Both the position numbers and the translations under genes were made by a program. A stretch of DNA of 15,719 nt from Dysgonomonas sp. (lineage in GTDB: Bacteria; Bacteroidota; Bacteroidia; Bacteroidales; Dysgonomonadaceae). The stretch covers positions 4,385 to 20,103 of the forward strand of contig DQAM01000204.1 in the NCBI GenBank assembly GCA_003523545.1, written 5' to 3'. Below the pieces are notes generated by a model. The model did no database searches. It was not told where the DNA came from and saw nothing but the letters and a program-made list of their open reading frames with translations. This document shows positions 1-7,401 of this stretch, piece by piece. Every line of letters begins with the position of its first letter. Position 1 is the first letter of the stretch.

Positions 1-1759
1 TATCTCCTCCCGCAGAAAAAGGTTTAGTGTATTCTGTACTACCTTCTCCGGGTTGTGAACCATCGAGTGTATAATGTATTTTAAATCCCGTGTTGAGGTT
101 CTCCGCTGCGTTTTCTCCGTGAGGCTTCCAATTGAACTCCTCAACCAAAGGCATCAGACTTACCTGCCCATCGGTTGTTCTTGTATAGGTCAATCGTGGA
201 GGACGTGATTTATAATAATGCGCTGATACTTTATTGATTGCCGGAGCTAATCGTGATTCAGTAAAACGAATTCTAACCTTGTCGGTAGTAGTATCGCTAA
301 AACGAAGGATGCGTTTATACCCTATATTGGCAGCCTGGGCTATTTCTTTCCATTCTCCATCTATCCAAGCTTCTACGATATGTTTCTCTACTCTTTCGCC
401 GTGAGTATGAACCGCTTCCTGTATCACCAAACGGTTTATCGTTATGGGTGACGGGGTAGTTATGGTAATATCGCTGCTGCTGTTTTTAATAGTGACAAAT
501 GTATTTTCATCGTTGTCCAAAACTTCTTTCGGACCCTTTGCATTGCTGAACAAATCTGTTCCATAAGTTTCTTTGATCAGTTTACCGGTTTCTTTCAGAA
601 CCTCGACATCTTTATCAGAAAATCTTCCTTCTCGGTTGGGCGGAATATTAAGAAGAAATGTAGAGTTTCCTCCTACCGAACGTTCGTAAATATCGAAAAC
701 ATCGTCTACGCTTCTTACCTTCTGATGAGTATCGTCCCGGTAAAACCATCCTTCTCGGATCGAAGTATTTGTCTCAGCCTGCTGATAGTGAAGAAATTTC
801 GCATCGTACAATTTCGAACGGCTTCCCAGATCATCAGCAGTCATATCGGGAAAATGGGATGTGGTATCGGGATTCTCCGGATAAGGTATTACGTTCCATT
901 CGGTAGAGCGGGTAGCCCCGGATTCGTTACCACACCAGCGTATATCTTCGCGTCCGAAAACGACCGCTTCGGGAGCAAGCTTTTTAATCAATTCTTTCCA
1001 GGCAGGATAATTATATCTCTGTCCTCCTTTTCTTTTTGGATGCGCCCCGTCGAACCAGACCTCGTGGATGGGACCGTATTCGGTGAGAATCTCAAAAAGC
1101 TGGTTTAGGAAATATTCATTGTAGTCGTCTACTTCAAATTCGAATGTAGTCTTATTTTCAAAGGGTCTGCCCGGAACCTCACGGGGTATGGTCCTCTTTG
1201 TATATTCACTTAAATTGCCGTAAAGACCTTCCGGATTTTCTATCTGGTATAAATCGGCAGGCGAAAGATATACGCCCAGTTTAAGTCCGTATTTACGGCA
1301 CGATTCCGACAAATCTTTTAACACATCTCCTTTGCCATCCCTGAAACCTGTCGACATGATTCCATGATCGGTATACCGGCTCTGCCACAATACAAATCCG
1401 TCGTGATGCTTTACCGTCAGTATTACCATTTTCATGCCGGCTGCAGTCATCGCTTCACACCACTGGTCGGTATCCAGTTCTTTGAGGTCGAATATACGGG
1501 GATCTTCCATACCATTTCCCCACTCCATACGGGTAAATGTATTCGGTCCGAAGTGGATAAAAGCGATAAACTCGTTTTTCAGTGCATTGTACTGGTTTGC
1601 AGTCGGGATTACATGCGCCGCCTTTTTAATTATAGTTTCATTATCGTCACCGGATTCGATTTCGATAGTGTTTCTGAATTCCATATCATCCTTCGGCTCC
1701 TGCTTACAAGATGTATATGAAAAAGCAATCAGTAATAGAAATAAAGAAAATAATTTCAT
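1..1759 (-). CDS. Alpha-L-fucosidase, GH29, lipoprotein (C-terminus outside window)
   Basis: This reads as an exported glycoside hydrolase family 29 alpha-L-fucosidase that removes terminal L-fucose from host or plant glycans. I translated 586 codons from ATG at 1759; the frame stays open to the window edge. The first 17 residues are a signal peptide ending in YTSC, so Cys18 should be lipidated; the acidic and lysine-rich KQEPKDD that follows resembles the Bacteroidetes surface-lipoprotein export signal. The GH29 barrel follows: FIHFGPNTF near residue 67, KHHDGF near 117, and HEVWFDGAH near 232, where Asp237 is the expected nucleophile. Glu279 in CGNESG is a plausible acid/base of the GH29-B type. 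From about residue 400 there is an F5/8 type C (galactose-binding-like) region, then a chitobiase-C-like segment (HYTLDGSQP) at the edge. No SusCD pair is visible nearby. The family is clear; linkage specificity cannot be told. Confidence 0.93.
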   Translation of the reverse strand, partial: MKLFSLFLLLIAFSYTSCKQEPKDDMEFRNTIEIESGDDNETIIKKAAHVIPTANQYNALKNEFIAFIHFGPNTFTRMEWGNGMEDPRIFDLKELDTDQWCEAMTAAGMKMVILTVKHHDGFVLWQSRYTDHGIMSTGFRDGKGDVLKDLSESCRKYGLKLGVYLSPADLYQIENPEGLYGNLSEYTKRTIPREVPGRPFENKTTFEFEVDDYNEYFLNQLFEILTEYGPIHEVWFDGAHPKRKGGQRYNYPAWKELIKKLAPEAVVFGREDIRWCGNESGATRSTEWNVIPYPENPDTTSHFPDMTADDLGSRSKLYDAKFLHYQQAETNTSIREGWFYRDDTHQKVRSVDDVFDIYERSVGGNSTFLLNIPPNREGRFSDKDVEVLKETGKLIKETYGTDLFSNAKGPKEVLDNDENTFVTIKNSSSDITITTPSPITINRLVIQEAVHTHGERVEKHIVEAWIDGEWKEIAQAANIGYKRILRFSDTTTDKVRIRFTESRLAPAINKVSAHYYKSRPPRLTYTRTTDGQVSLMPLVEEFNWKPHGENAAENLNTGFKIHYTLDGSQPGEGSTEYTKPFSAGGD

Positions 1760-1996
1760 GTGGTTTATTGGTTTCTTAGGTTATCTTATTAGAGGCAATA
1801 AAGTTATTCATAATTTAGGTGCCAGCCAATAACCGCTTTTATTTTCTTGACCTATTTAAACGCATCAACTATAGTTAAATCATTATAATTTAAATACATT
1901 TCACCCTTGCAATGGCGAAAAAATAAGCAGGAAGAAGACCGGACAAAAGCATTCCAGATAGATTAAAGACAATGTATCTTACTAAAATTTTGCATT

Positions 1997-2467
1997 TCAG
2001 CCTTGCAGACTTTCCTGTATATTATTAAAAACAATCTTCAACAACTGCCTTACCAGGCTTAATCCTTCATCGCCGATTCCGGCAAAAGCGTATTTCATGG
2101 TTTCATTTACGGCGGCATTGGCTTTTCCCTCTATACTCCGCCCTTTTTCTGTCAGGTATACCAGATTAGAACGCCTGTCGTTGGGCGACATACGGCGCTC
2201 CACCATATCCAGTTTGGCCAGATTATCGATCAGGCGGGTCATGCTGGGCTTATCCTTGAATGTCGCATCGCACAAGGCCTGCTGTGAAACACCGTCTTCT
2301 CTCCATAGAAAGGATAATACAGTCCATTGTTCGGGAGTAATTTCAAGGCCTTCTTTCCTGAAATTACGATACATCTTCCGGTTGATGGCCATAGAAACCT
2401 TTCCGTTAATGATAGGAAATATATATTCAAGTTCTATTAATTCGTTACTATCCTGACTTCTATCCAT
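1997..2467 (-). CDS. MarR-family transcriptional regulator
   Basis: This 156-residue protein is a winged-helix dimeric regulator of the MarR family. The DNA-binding core runs from roughly residue 40 to 115: EQWTVLSFLWREDGVSQQAL, then the recognition-helix region KPSMTRLIDNLAKLDMVERR, then the wing DRRSNLVYLTEKG. Helical segments at both ends would form the dimer interface. It lies 237 bp upstream of the fucosidase on the same strand and is divergent from rpsF. Its promoter and the rpsF promoter are almost back to back, so binding in that gap could autoregulate it. Its ligand and targets cannot be read from the sequence. Control of the downstream fucosidase is possible, but the long gap argues for a separate promoter there. 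Confidence 0.93.
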   Translation of the reverse strand: MDRSQDSNELIELEYIFPIINGKVSMAINRKMYRNFRKEGLEITPEQWTVLSFLWREDGVSQQALCDATFKDKPSMTRLIDNLAKLDMVERRMSPNDRRSNLVYLTEKGRSIEGKANAAVNETMKYAFAGIGDEGLSLVRQLLKIVFNNIQESLQG

Positions 2468-2497
2468 CGTTCTATCTGAGATTTATTTGCATACTTA

Positions 2498-2505
2498 CAA
2501 AAATA
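2498..2505 (-). promoter_or_regulatory. -7 element of the marR (1997-2467) promoter
   Basis: On the minus strand this reads TAttTTTG, a perfect match to the Bacteroides -7 consensus TAnnTTTG. It ends 30 nt before the ATG at 2467. No good TTTG lies 19-21 nt upstream; the nearest sequence is TTAG. The poor -33 region abuts the -33 element of the divergent rpsF promoter. Confidence 0.55.
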
Positions 2506-2530
2506 CAATTAAAAAGTTTTTCCACCTAAT

Positions 2531-2561
2531 TTTGTTTTTCGAGTATAAAATATTACCTTTG
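2531..2561 (+). promoter_or_regulatory. Promoter of rpsF-rpsR-rplI
   Basis: TTTG at 2531-2534 and TAccTTTG at 2554-2561 are separated by exactly 19 nt. This is a full match to the Bacteroidetes primary-sigma consensus. Transcription should start near 2565-2568, giving a leader of about 40 nt before rpsF. It is the best promoter in the window, as expected for a ribosomal operon. Confidence 0.85.
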
Positions 2562-2605
2562 GCGCTCCAAAAACATTATTGTTTAATAGTTTATATTAAT
2601 TATTT

Positions 2606-2956
2606 ATGAATCACTACGAAACCGTTTTCATTTTGACTCCCGTTTTGTCTGATGTACAGATGAAGGAAGCGGTAGATAAATTCAAAAATCTTTTGATTGC
2701 TGAAAATGCTACCATTGTAAATGAAGAGAACTGGGGTCTTAAAAAGCTTGCTTACCCCATTCAGAAAAAGTCTACAGGGTTCTATGCATTTATCGAATTT
2801 GATGCAGATCCTACAGTTATCGCAAAGCTGGAAACTCAGTTCCGCCGCGATGAACGCGTTATCCGTTTCCTGACTTTCCGCCAGGACAAATACGCTCATC
2901 TGTATGCAGAAAAAAGAAGAGGCATTAAATCATCATCAACACCAAAAGAAAATTAA
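2606..2956 (+). CDS. rpsF: 30S ribosomal protein bS6
   Basis: At 116 residues this is a typical bS6: it opens [16 protein letters not shown], has the family strand [19 protein letters not shown] in the middle, and ends the fold with [18 protein letters not shown]. It binds 16S rRNA on the 30S platform as a dimer with bS18. A lysine- and serine-rich tail of about 20 residues follows the fold. In the published Flavobacterium ribosome structure, bS6, bS18 and bS21 form a pocket that hides the anti-Shine-Dalgarno end of 16S rRNA, so this operon probably supplies two of the three pocket proteins. It is first in a three-gene operon and only 2 nt precede rpsR. It has no Shine-Dalgarno sequence; the leader is AT-rich. 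Confidence 0.98.
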   Translation: MNHYETVFILTPVLSDVQMKEAVDKFKNLLIAENATIVNEENWGLKKLAYPIQKKSTGFYAFIEFDADPTVIAKLETQFRRDERVIRFLTFRQDKYAHLYAEKRRGIKSSSTPKEN

Positions 2957-2958
2957 TC

Positions 2959-3225
2959 ATGGCACAACAATCAGAAATCAGATATTTGACTCCTCCTTCG
3001 GTAGATGTGAAGAAGAAAAAATACTGCCGTTTCAAAAAGAACGGTATAAAATATATCGATTACAAAGATCCCGAGTTTTTGAAAAAATTCTTGAACGAGC
3101 AGGGTAAAATTCTGCCCCGCCGTATTACAGGTACATCGTTGAAGTTTCAACGCCGTGTGGCACAGGCTGTAAAAAGAGCACGCCATCTGGCTTTGCTTCC
3201 TTACGTAACCGATATGATGAAATAA
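2959..3225 (+). CDS. rpsR: 30S ribosomal protein bS18
   Basis: This 88-residue bS18 is recognised by [20 protein letters not shown] near residue 20 and by the conserved [20 protein letters not shown] near residue 56, ending RHLALLPYV. It sits on the 30S platform bound to bS6 and helps form the mRNA exit region. It starts 2 nt after the rpsF stop and shares its transcript. No Shine-Dalgarno sequence precedes it. The single Cys near residue 23 is in the normal bS18 position. Confidence 0.98.
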   Translation: MAQQSEIRYLTPPSVDVKKKKYCRFKKNGIKYIDYKDPEFLKKFLNEQGKILPRRITGTSLKFQRRVAQAVKRARHLALLPYVTDMMK

Positions 3226-3232
3226 TTAAAAA

Positions 3233-3238
3233 AGGAGG
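3233..3238 (+). promoter_or_regulatory. Strong Shine-Dalgarno sequence of rplI
   Basis: AGGAGG at 3233-3238 is followed by 9 nt and the rplI ATG at 3248. It lies in the 22-nt gap after rpsR. It is a perfect complement to the 16S anti-Shine-Dalgarno core, while rpsF, rpsR, tyrS and the other genes here show AT-rich leaders. It therefore stands out and fixes the start codon. Confidence 0.85.
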
Positions 3239-3247
3239 ACAAAGATT

Positions 3248-3691
3248 ATGCAAGTAATATTGAAAGAAGACGTTATCAATCTTGGATACAAAGACGATAT
3301 TGTTACTGTAAAAGACGGTTACGGACGTAACTACCTTATCCCGCAAGGAAAAGCAGTAATCGCATCCGAATCAGCTAAAAAAATGCTGGCTGAAAACCTG
3401 AAACAACGTGCCCATAAACTGGAAAAAATCAAAAAAGATGCAGAGGCTCTAGCTGCTAAGCTCGAAGGAGTATCTTTGACAATCGGTGCAAAAACCAGTT
3501 CGACAGGAACCATCTTCGGTTCGGTTACTAACATTCAGGTTGCCGAAGCATTGGCAAAACAAGGATTCGAAATCGACCGTAAGATTATCGTTATTAAAGA
3601 TGCAGTTAAGGAAGTAGGTAACTACAAGGCTATACTTAAACTTCACAAAGAGGTGTCGGTAGAAATTCCTTTCGAAGTAGTATCTGAATAA
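3248..3691 (+). CDS. rplI: 50S ribosomal protein bL9
   Basis: This 147-residue protein has the usual length and layout of bL9. The N-terminal rRNA-binding domain includes [36 protein letters not shown] with its glycines in place. A long connecting helix covers about residues 40-75 ([20 protein letters not shown]). The C-terminal domain holds [16 protein letters not shown] and ends in IPFEVV. It is the last gene of the rpsF operon and is followed by a strong terminator. It is the only gene in the window with a perfect Shine-Dalgarno sequence, so its translation may respond differently from that of its two operon partners. Confidence 0.98.
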   Translation: MQVILKEDVINLGYKDDIVTVKDGYGRNYLIPQGKAVIASESAKKMLAENLKQRAHKLEKIKKDAEALAAKLEGVSLTIGAKTSSTGTIFGSVTNIQVAEALAKQGFEIDRKIIVIKDAVKEVGNYKAILKLHKEVSVEIPFEVVSE

Positions 3692-3711
3692 GAAACAAAT
3701 ATATAAGAATT

Positions 3712-3745
3712 AAACGGCAGCCACCATCGGTTGCCGTTTTTTTTT
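3712..3745 (+). terminator. Rho-independent terminator of rpsF-rpsR-rplI
   Basis: The arms AACGGCAGCC (3713-3722) and GGTTGCCGTT (3729-3738) form a 10-bp stem with one G-U pair and a 6-nt loop. A run of nine T (3737-3745) follows. It lies 20 nt after the rplI stop. Confidence 0.92.
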
Positions 3746-3748
3746 ATT

Positions 3749-3756
3749 TATATTTG
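3749..3756 (+). promoter_or_regulatory. -7 element of the promoter for the gene at 3784
   Basis: TAtaTTTG matches the -7 consensus perfectly and lies 27 nt before the ATG at 3784. Its -33 region falls in the 3' arm of the rplI terminator and is poor. The overlap suggests the two signals share sequence. Confidence 0.55.
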
Positions 3757-3783
3757 TATCAGACCATTATAAATACTATAGCT

Positions 3784-4953
3784 ATGAAAACAAGTATGAA
3801 CACTTTATTAACCTTATTGTGCCTATTCCTTTTTACTTTCAGTTTGAGTGCACAATCCCGCAAGGATATTGATTCTTATGTGACATTTCTGGAGGATAAG
3901 GCAAAATTATCAGCAAAAGATTATGTTATATCTATGTTTAAGAAGAATGATATCGTAATTCTTTGCGAAAGACATCATCAGGAGCTTAAGCAGTATGACC
4001 TCTTGCTCGAAATTATTCAGGATCCTTATTTTATAGAAAATGTAGGAGTTGTATTTACAGAAGTGGGTTCACAGATATTAAATCCGGAACTCAATTCCTT
4101 TCTGCAAAATTCGGCTTTGTCGGAAGAAGAAATCGAGAAAAAATTACTTCATTTCCAGAGACAATGCATGTTTTCGGTATGGGAAAAATCTAATTTTGCA
4201 TACTTTCTGAGAGGCATACACCGGATAAATAAACGACTACCGGATAATAAAAAAGTAAAAATGTATCCTGCTGATGTCATATATGTAGAAGGAGAAGCAA
4301 CAGAATCTAAAGTTTTAGATATGTTGATGAATATGATAAACAGAGATGAAAGGATGGCTGATTATATTATCGATAATTTTGACAATATGAGAAAGTTGAA
4401 TCCGAATCAAAAAGCTCTTGTAATCATGAATTACCGCCATGCTTATAAAAAAGAAGTTCCGAATTCGTCAGATAATGCCGGTTTGTATCTTGTAGAAAAA
4501 TATTCCGATCAAGTCGCAAATATTTATATCAATAATTACAACACTCAAAAGAAACAGCCGTTGCAGGATGGGAAATGGGATGCTGCTTTCAAAGCTGCAA
4601 ATATAAAAGATACCGGATTTAACTTCGATGGTAGTCCATTCGGAGAAGATTATTTCGATCATTGGGCTTTTGAAAATGAAAATACCTATAAAATGATGTT
4701 CGACGGATTTATATACTACTATCCGCCGGAAGAGTTTAAACTGGTTACAGGGTTGCCGGGATTTATGGAAGATGGCTTTCTGGAGGAAGCAATAATAGAA
4801 ACCGAAATGTACGATAAAGTCTTATCAGGTTTAAAAAAGCAGGAGCCCACTCCTGTTGATATGGAATGGCTGAAGCAGTTAAATAGTATCCATATAAAAC
4901 CTATACCGAATCTTGATAGTATTACAATATCCATAAACAAATGGTTGGAATGA
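3784..4953 (+). CDS. Exported protein, possible EreA/ChaN-like fold
   Basis: This protein has 389 residues when started at the ATG at 3784. I prefer this start because a signal peptide follows at once (Lys2, hydrophobic core at residues 8-21, SLSAQ cleavage site) and because an upstream TTG start would lie inside the -7 element. The mature protein should be periplasmic or secreted. I do not recognise it firmly. The pattern DIVILCERHHQE (residues 56-67, with Glu62, His64, His65), a second acidic site FTEVGS (Glu93) and a later NYRHA (His219) recalls the spaced Glu/His motifs of the erythromycin-esterase/ChaN/PrgY fold group. The overall sequence differs, and no substrate can be proposed. It is transcribed alone, between the rplI terminator and tyrS. 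Confidence 0.9.
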   Translation: MKTSMNTLLTLLCLFLFTFSLSAQSRKDIDSYVTFLEDKAKLSAKDYVISMFKKNDIVILCERHHQELKQYDLLLEIIQDPYFIENVGVVFTEVGSQILNPELNSFLQNSALSEEEIEKKLLHFQRQCMFSVWEKSNFAYFLRGIHRINKRLPDNKKVKMYPADVIYVEGEATESKVLDMLMNMINRDERMADYIIDNFDNMRKLNPNQKALVIMNYRHAYKKEVPNSSDNAGLYLVEKYSDQVANIYINNYNTQKKQPLQDGKWDAAFKAANIKDTGFNFDGSPFGEDYFDHWAFENENTYKMMFDGFIYYYPPEEFKLVTGLPGFMEDGFLEEAIIETEMYDKVLSGLKKQEPTPVDMEWLKQLNSIHIKPIPNLDSITISINKWLE

Positions 4954-5005
4954 AGATAAAATGAGTTATTCCGGTAGGTATACTATTCCATTTGTCTGAT
5001 TTATT

Positions 5006-5043
5006 ATTGTTTTTATCTAAAAAAGAAGTCGTACATTTGTACG
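5006..5043 (+). promoter_or_regulatory. Promoter of tyrS with an overlapping palindrome
   Basis: TAcaTTTG at 5032-5039 is a perfect -7 element. The best -33 candidate is ATTG at 5006-5009, a 22-nt spacing that is slightly long. The -7 lies inside the inverted repeat CGTAC-ATTT-GTACG (5030-5043). Transcription would start near 5044, leaving about 28 nt before the ATG, too short for a T-box leader. Confidence 0.6.
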
Positions 5044-5071
5044 TAATTTTAAATATTAAAAATGTAAATCG

Positions 5072-6364
5072 ATGAATTTTGTAGAAGAATTGAGATGGCG
5101 TGGTATGATTCAGGAGATAATGCCCGGAACTGAGGAACAATTGCAAAAGGAATTGACATCAGGATATGTCGGTATCGACCCTACCGCCGATTCATTGCAC
5201 ATTGGCCACCTTGTCAGCGTTATGATACTGAAACACTTCCAGCGTGCCGGACATCGTCCGATAGCTCTAGTCGGAGGAGCGACAGGGATGATCGGCGACC
5301 CATCTATGAAATCGCAGGAGAGAAATCTTCTCGATGAACCGACTCTTCGTCATAATCAGGAATCCATAAAAAAGCAGTTAGCCAAGTTCCTTGATTTTGA
5401 GTCGGATCAACCCAACGCGGCCATATTGGTCAATAATTACGATTGGATGAAGGACATTACATTTTTGAACTTTATCCGCGATATCGGTAAGCATCTCACC
5501 GTTAATTATATGATGGCAAAAGACTCCGTAAAGAAGCGCCTCACCGGTGAAGCTTCGGAAGGAATGTCTTTTACCGAATTTTCTTACCAATTGATGCAGG
5601 GTTACGATTTCTTACATCTCTACAATAATTACGGCTGCAAAATACAAATGGGAGGCTCCGACCAATGGGGCAATATAACCACCGGAACTGAACTTATCAG
5701 GCGCAAGTCCGGCGGTGAAGCTTTCGCCTTGGTATGCCCGCTCATAACAAAAGCAGATGGTACTAAATTCGGAAAGACCGAATCGGGGAACGTGTGGCTC
5801 GACCGCAGATATACCTCTCCGTACAAATTTTACCAATTCTGGCTGAATGTAAGCGACGATGATGCTGCTAAATATATTAAGATATTTACGGCATTGTCCA
5901 AAGAAGAAATAGGCGCACTGGTTGAAGAACAAAAAGCCGCAGCCCATTTACGCCCGTTGCAAAAAAGGCTGGCAGAGGAGATTACTGTAATGGTACATTC
6001 ACGTGAAGATTATGAAGCTGCCGTGAATGCTTCATCTATCTTGTTTGGGAATTCGACTGCCGACAGCCTGAAATCACTGGACGAGGAAACCCTCTTACAA
6101 GTATTCGAAGGCGTTCCACAGTTTGAGATAAATAAATCTGAACTGGAAATGGGAATCCCAGCTATAGAATTATTGACTCAGAAAGCTCCGGTATTCTCAT
6201 CAAAAGGAGAAATGAGAAAGCTTGTGCAATCGGGTGGAGTTTCACTGAACAAGAACAAATTGGAAGATCAGGATGAACTGATTGATCATTCCTATCTGAT
6301 CAATGACAAATATATTTTAGCGCAAAAAGGAAAAAAGAACTATTATTTATTGATAGCAAAATAA
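5072..6364 (+). CDS. tyrS: Tyrosyl-tRNA synthetase
   Basis: This 430-residue class I synthetase joins tyrosine to tRNA-Tyr in the cytoplasm using ATP. The Rossmann catalytic domain carries the HIGH signature at residues 43-46 ([11 protein letters not shown]), the tyrosine-binding [10 protein letters not shown] at about 192-201, and the KMSKS-type loop as KFGKT at 232-236, the form usual for bacterial TyrRS. A C-terminal S4 RNA-binding domain covers about residues 360-420 ([22 protein letters not shown]). Length and motif order are normal. It has its own promoter and no T-box leader. The tRNA-Gln promoter overlaps its last codons. Confidence 0.98.
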   Translation: MNFVEELRWRGMIQEIMPGTEEQLQKELTSGYVGIDPTADSLHIGHLVSVMILKHFQRAGHRPIALVGGATGMIGDPSMKSQERNLLDEPTLRHNQESIKKQLAKFLDFESDQPNAAILVNNYDWMKDITFLNFIRDIGKHLTVNYMMAKDSVKKRLTGEASEGMSFTEFSYQLMQGYDFLHLYNNYGCKIQMGGSDQWGNITTGTELIRRKSGGEAFALVCPLITKADGTKFGKTESGNVWLDRRYTSPYKFYQFWLNVSDDDAAKYIKIFTALSKEEIGALVEEQKAAAHLRPLQKRLAEEITVMVHSREDYEAAVNASSILFGNSTADSLKSLDEETLLQVFEGVPQFEINKSELEMGIPAIELLTQKAPVFSSKGEMRKLVQSGGVSLNKNKLEDQDELIDHSYLINDKYILAQKGKKNYYLLIAK

Positions 6365-6380
6365 AAAGTTATTATTTTTG
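6349..6380 (+). promoter_or_regulatory. Promoter of tRNA-Gln
   Basis: ATTG at 6349-6352 and a perfect TAttTTTG at 6373-6380 are 20 nt apart. Transcription would start near 6385, just before the tRNA at 6398. The -33 element lies within the last codons of tyrS, so the tRNA can be made independently of it. Confidence 0.7.
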
Positions 6381-6397
6381 TAACCCGAAATAAGGAT

Positions 6398-6468
6398 TGT
6401 CTCATGGTGTAATGGTAGCACTGCAGTTTCTGGCACTGCCTGTTAAGGTTCGAGTCCTTATGAGACAA
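6398..6468 (+). tRNA. tRNA-Gln (anticodon CUG)
   Basis: All four stems fold with no mismatch. The acceptor stem is TGTCTCA (6398-6404) with TGAGACA (6461-6467). The D stem is GTGT with GCAC (6407-6410, 6418-6421), including one U-G pair. The anticodon stem is GCAGT with ACTGC (6423-6427, 6435-6439). The T stem is TAAGG with CCTTA around a TTCGAGT loop. The anticodon loop TTCTGGC places CTG at 6430-6432, which reads the Gln codon CAG. The U1-A72 end pair is also typical of tRNA-Gln. The discriminator is A and no CCA is encoded. Confidence 0.95.
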
Positions 6469-6501
6469 CAATATTAGCTAATAGATAGCGTGTCAAAATA
6501 C

Positions 6502-6541
6502 ACACCCGGTTTTACTTTAAAATGTAGAATCGGGTGTTTTT
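6502..6541 (+). terminator. Terminator after tRNA-Gln
   Basis: ACACCCG (6502-6508) pairs with CGGGTGT (6531-6537), and the stem continues inward to C6515-G6524 with two G-U pairs, giving 14 bp and an 8-nt loop. A T-rich tail (TTTTT, then ATTAT) follows. It closes the short tRNA transcript 34 nt after the tRNA. Confidence 0.9.
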
Positions 6542-6636
6542 ATTATTTCTATATCAGATATTTTAAACAAATTAAAAAAATTATACATAAGGGCTTTATA
6601 TCTAACACCCTATTATAACTTATTCTCAAAAGCCGA

Positions 6637-6671
6637 TTTGAAGAGAAACTAGTAAAAGTTTAGTATTTTTA
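6637..6671 (+). promoter_or_regulatory. Possible promoter of the gene at 6706
   Basis: TTTG at 6637-6640 is a good -33 element. The -7 is imperfect: TAgtATTT at 6661-6668 (20-nt spacing) or TAttTTTA at 6664-6671 (23-nt spacing). A promoter is expected here because a terminator lies upstream, but the exact element is uncertain. Confidence 0.35.
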
Positions 6672-6705
6672 GAATCTGAAACCGTAAAACAATAACAAAC
6701 CACAG

Positions 6706-7185
6706 ATGGAAAAGCTATTGGTAAAGAAAGATTATCTCTTACAAAAATTTGAAGGTAAGGGCGGCTGGACTTATGTAGAAATTCCTGAAATTCCCATGCC
6801 GAAGACATCTTTCGGGATGCTCAAAGTCAGAGGGAAGATAGACAGTTATGAGTTTACCAATGTACGTTTAATGCCCTTAGGAAACGGCCATTTGATGCTG
6901 GTTGTAAAATCTGAGATCAGGAAGAAGATAAAAAAGCAGTCAGGCGACACCGTACATATCGTTATTTATGAAGATAGCATGCCCGCTGAGATACCTGAAG
7001 AACTGATTTTATGCATGAAATATGAAGAAGGTATTTTAGAAAAATTTTCCAATTATACTGATGCTGAGAAAAAAGCTTTTATAGAATGGATATACTCGGC
7101 AAAAACCGCGCAGACTAGAGCTGACCGTATTGCCAAAATGATATTAATGATACAGAAAGGGGAGAAGTTCTATAAGGTGTGGTAA
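6706..7185 (+). CDS. DUF1905 / YdeI-OmpD-associated (OmdA) family protein
   Basis: This is a 159-residue cytoplasmic protein with no signal peptide. Residues 10-90 look like DUF1905: GGWTYVEIPEI, then KVRGKIDSYEF, then LMPLGNGHLMLVVKSEIRKKI and DTVHIVIYED. Residues 95-155 resemble the OmdA (bacteriocin-protection YdeI/OmpD-associated) module, with FSNYTDAEKKAFIEWIYSAKTAQTRADRIAKM. This two-part layout is common in Bacteroidetes and Firmicutes. The biochemical role is not established; the family name comes from genetic links to outer-membrane protein and bacteriocin phenotypes. The gene stands alone between the tRNA terminator and the convergent stress-protein gene. Confidence 0.88.
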   Translation: MEKLLVKKDYLLQKFEGKGGWTYVEIPEIPMPKTSFGMLKVRGKIDSYEFTNVRLMPLGNGHLMLVVKSEIRKKIKKQSGDTVHIVIYEDSMPAEIPEELILCMKYEEGILEKFSNYTDAEKKAFIEWIYSAKTAQTRADRIAKMILMIQKGEKFYKVW

Positions 7186-7339
7186 TAATTTAATTATAAA
7201 GAAAAAACAATAATTACATATTTCTCTTTTTACGACGAAATGAAATTGGTATATCCAGCATGAGTAGTTCTACAGCCCGATTTTTTTATAACTCTATTAG
7301 AAAGCACACATTTCTTTCTGAAAGGCCTAGCGATCAGAT

Positions 7340-7381
7340 AAAAAAATACCAGGCTATTAAATCATTTATAATAGTCTGGTA
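7340..7381 (-). terminator. Terminator of the universal stress protein gene
   Basis: TACCAGGCTATTA (7347-7359) and TAATAGTCTGGTA (7369-7381) form a 13-bp stem with one G-U pair and a 9-nt loop. Read on the minus strand, a T run follows (the A-run at 7340-7346). It begins 20 nt after the stop at 7402. It may also slow plus-strand transcription from the gene ending at 7185. Confidence 0.88.
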
Positions 7382-7401
7382 AATCTTATTATTAAAGGAA
7401 A

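Noticed and set aside
725..1832. Three plus-strand open frames of 118-132 codons at 725-1108, 1364-1720 and 1434-1832.
   Set aside because: The first two lie wholly, and the third almost wholly, antisense to the GH29 fucosidase, whose motifs read cleanly on the minus strand. Their products are compositionally odd and match no family.
1760..1996. Promoter for the fucosidase (minus-strand ATTG, 18 nt, TGctTTTG at about 1973-1944).
   Set aside because: The -7 lacks the key A, the spacing is short and the leader would be about 180 nt. It is too weak to list; the gap holds nothing else I can support.
2562..2605. S6:S18 autoregulatory leader before rpsF.
   Set aside because: The leader is only about 40 nt, AT-rich, and shows no hairpin with the CCG-type binding site expected for that element.
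3754..3783. Upstream TTG start for the exported protein at 3784.
   Set aside because: It lies inside the -7 element and would add ten residues before a good signal peptide.
5044..5071. T-box leader for tyrS.
   Set aside because: The predicted leader is under 30 nt, far too short for a T-box, and no T-box sequence is visible.
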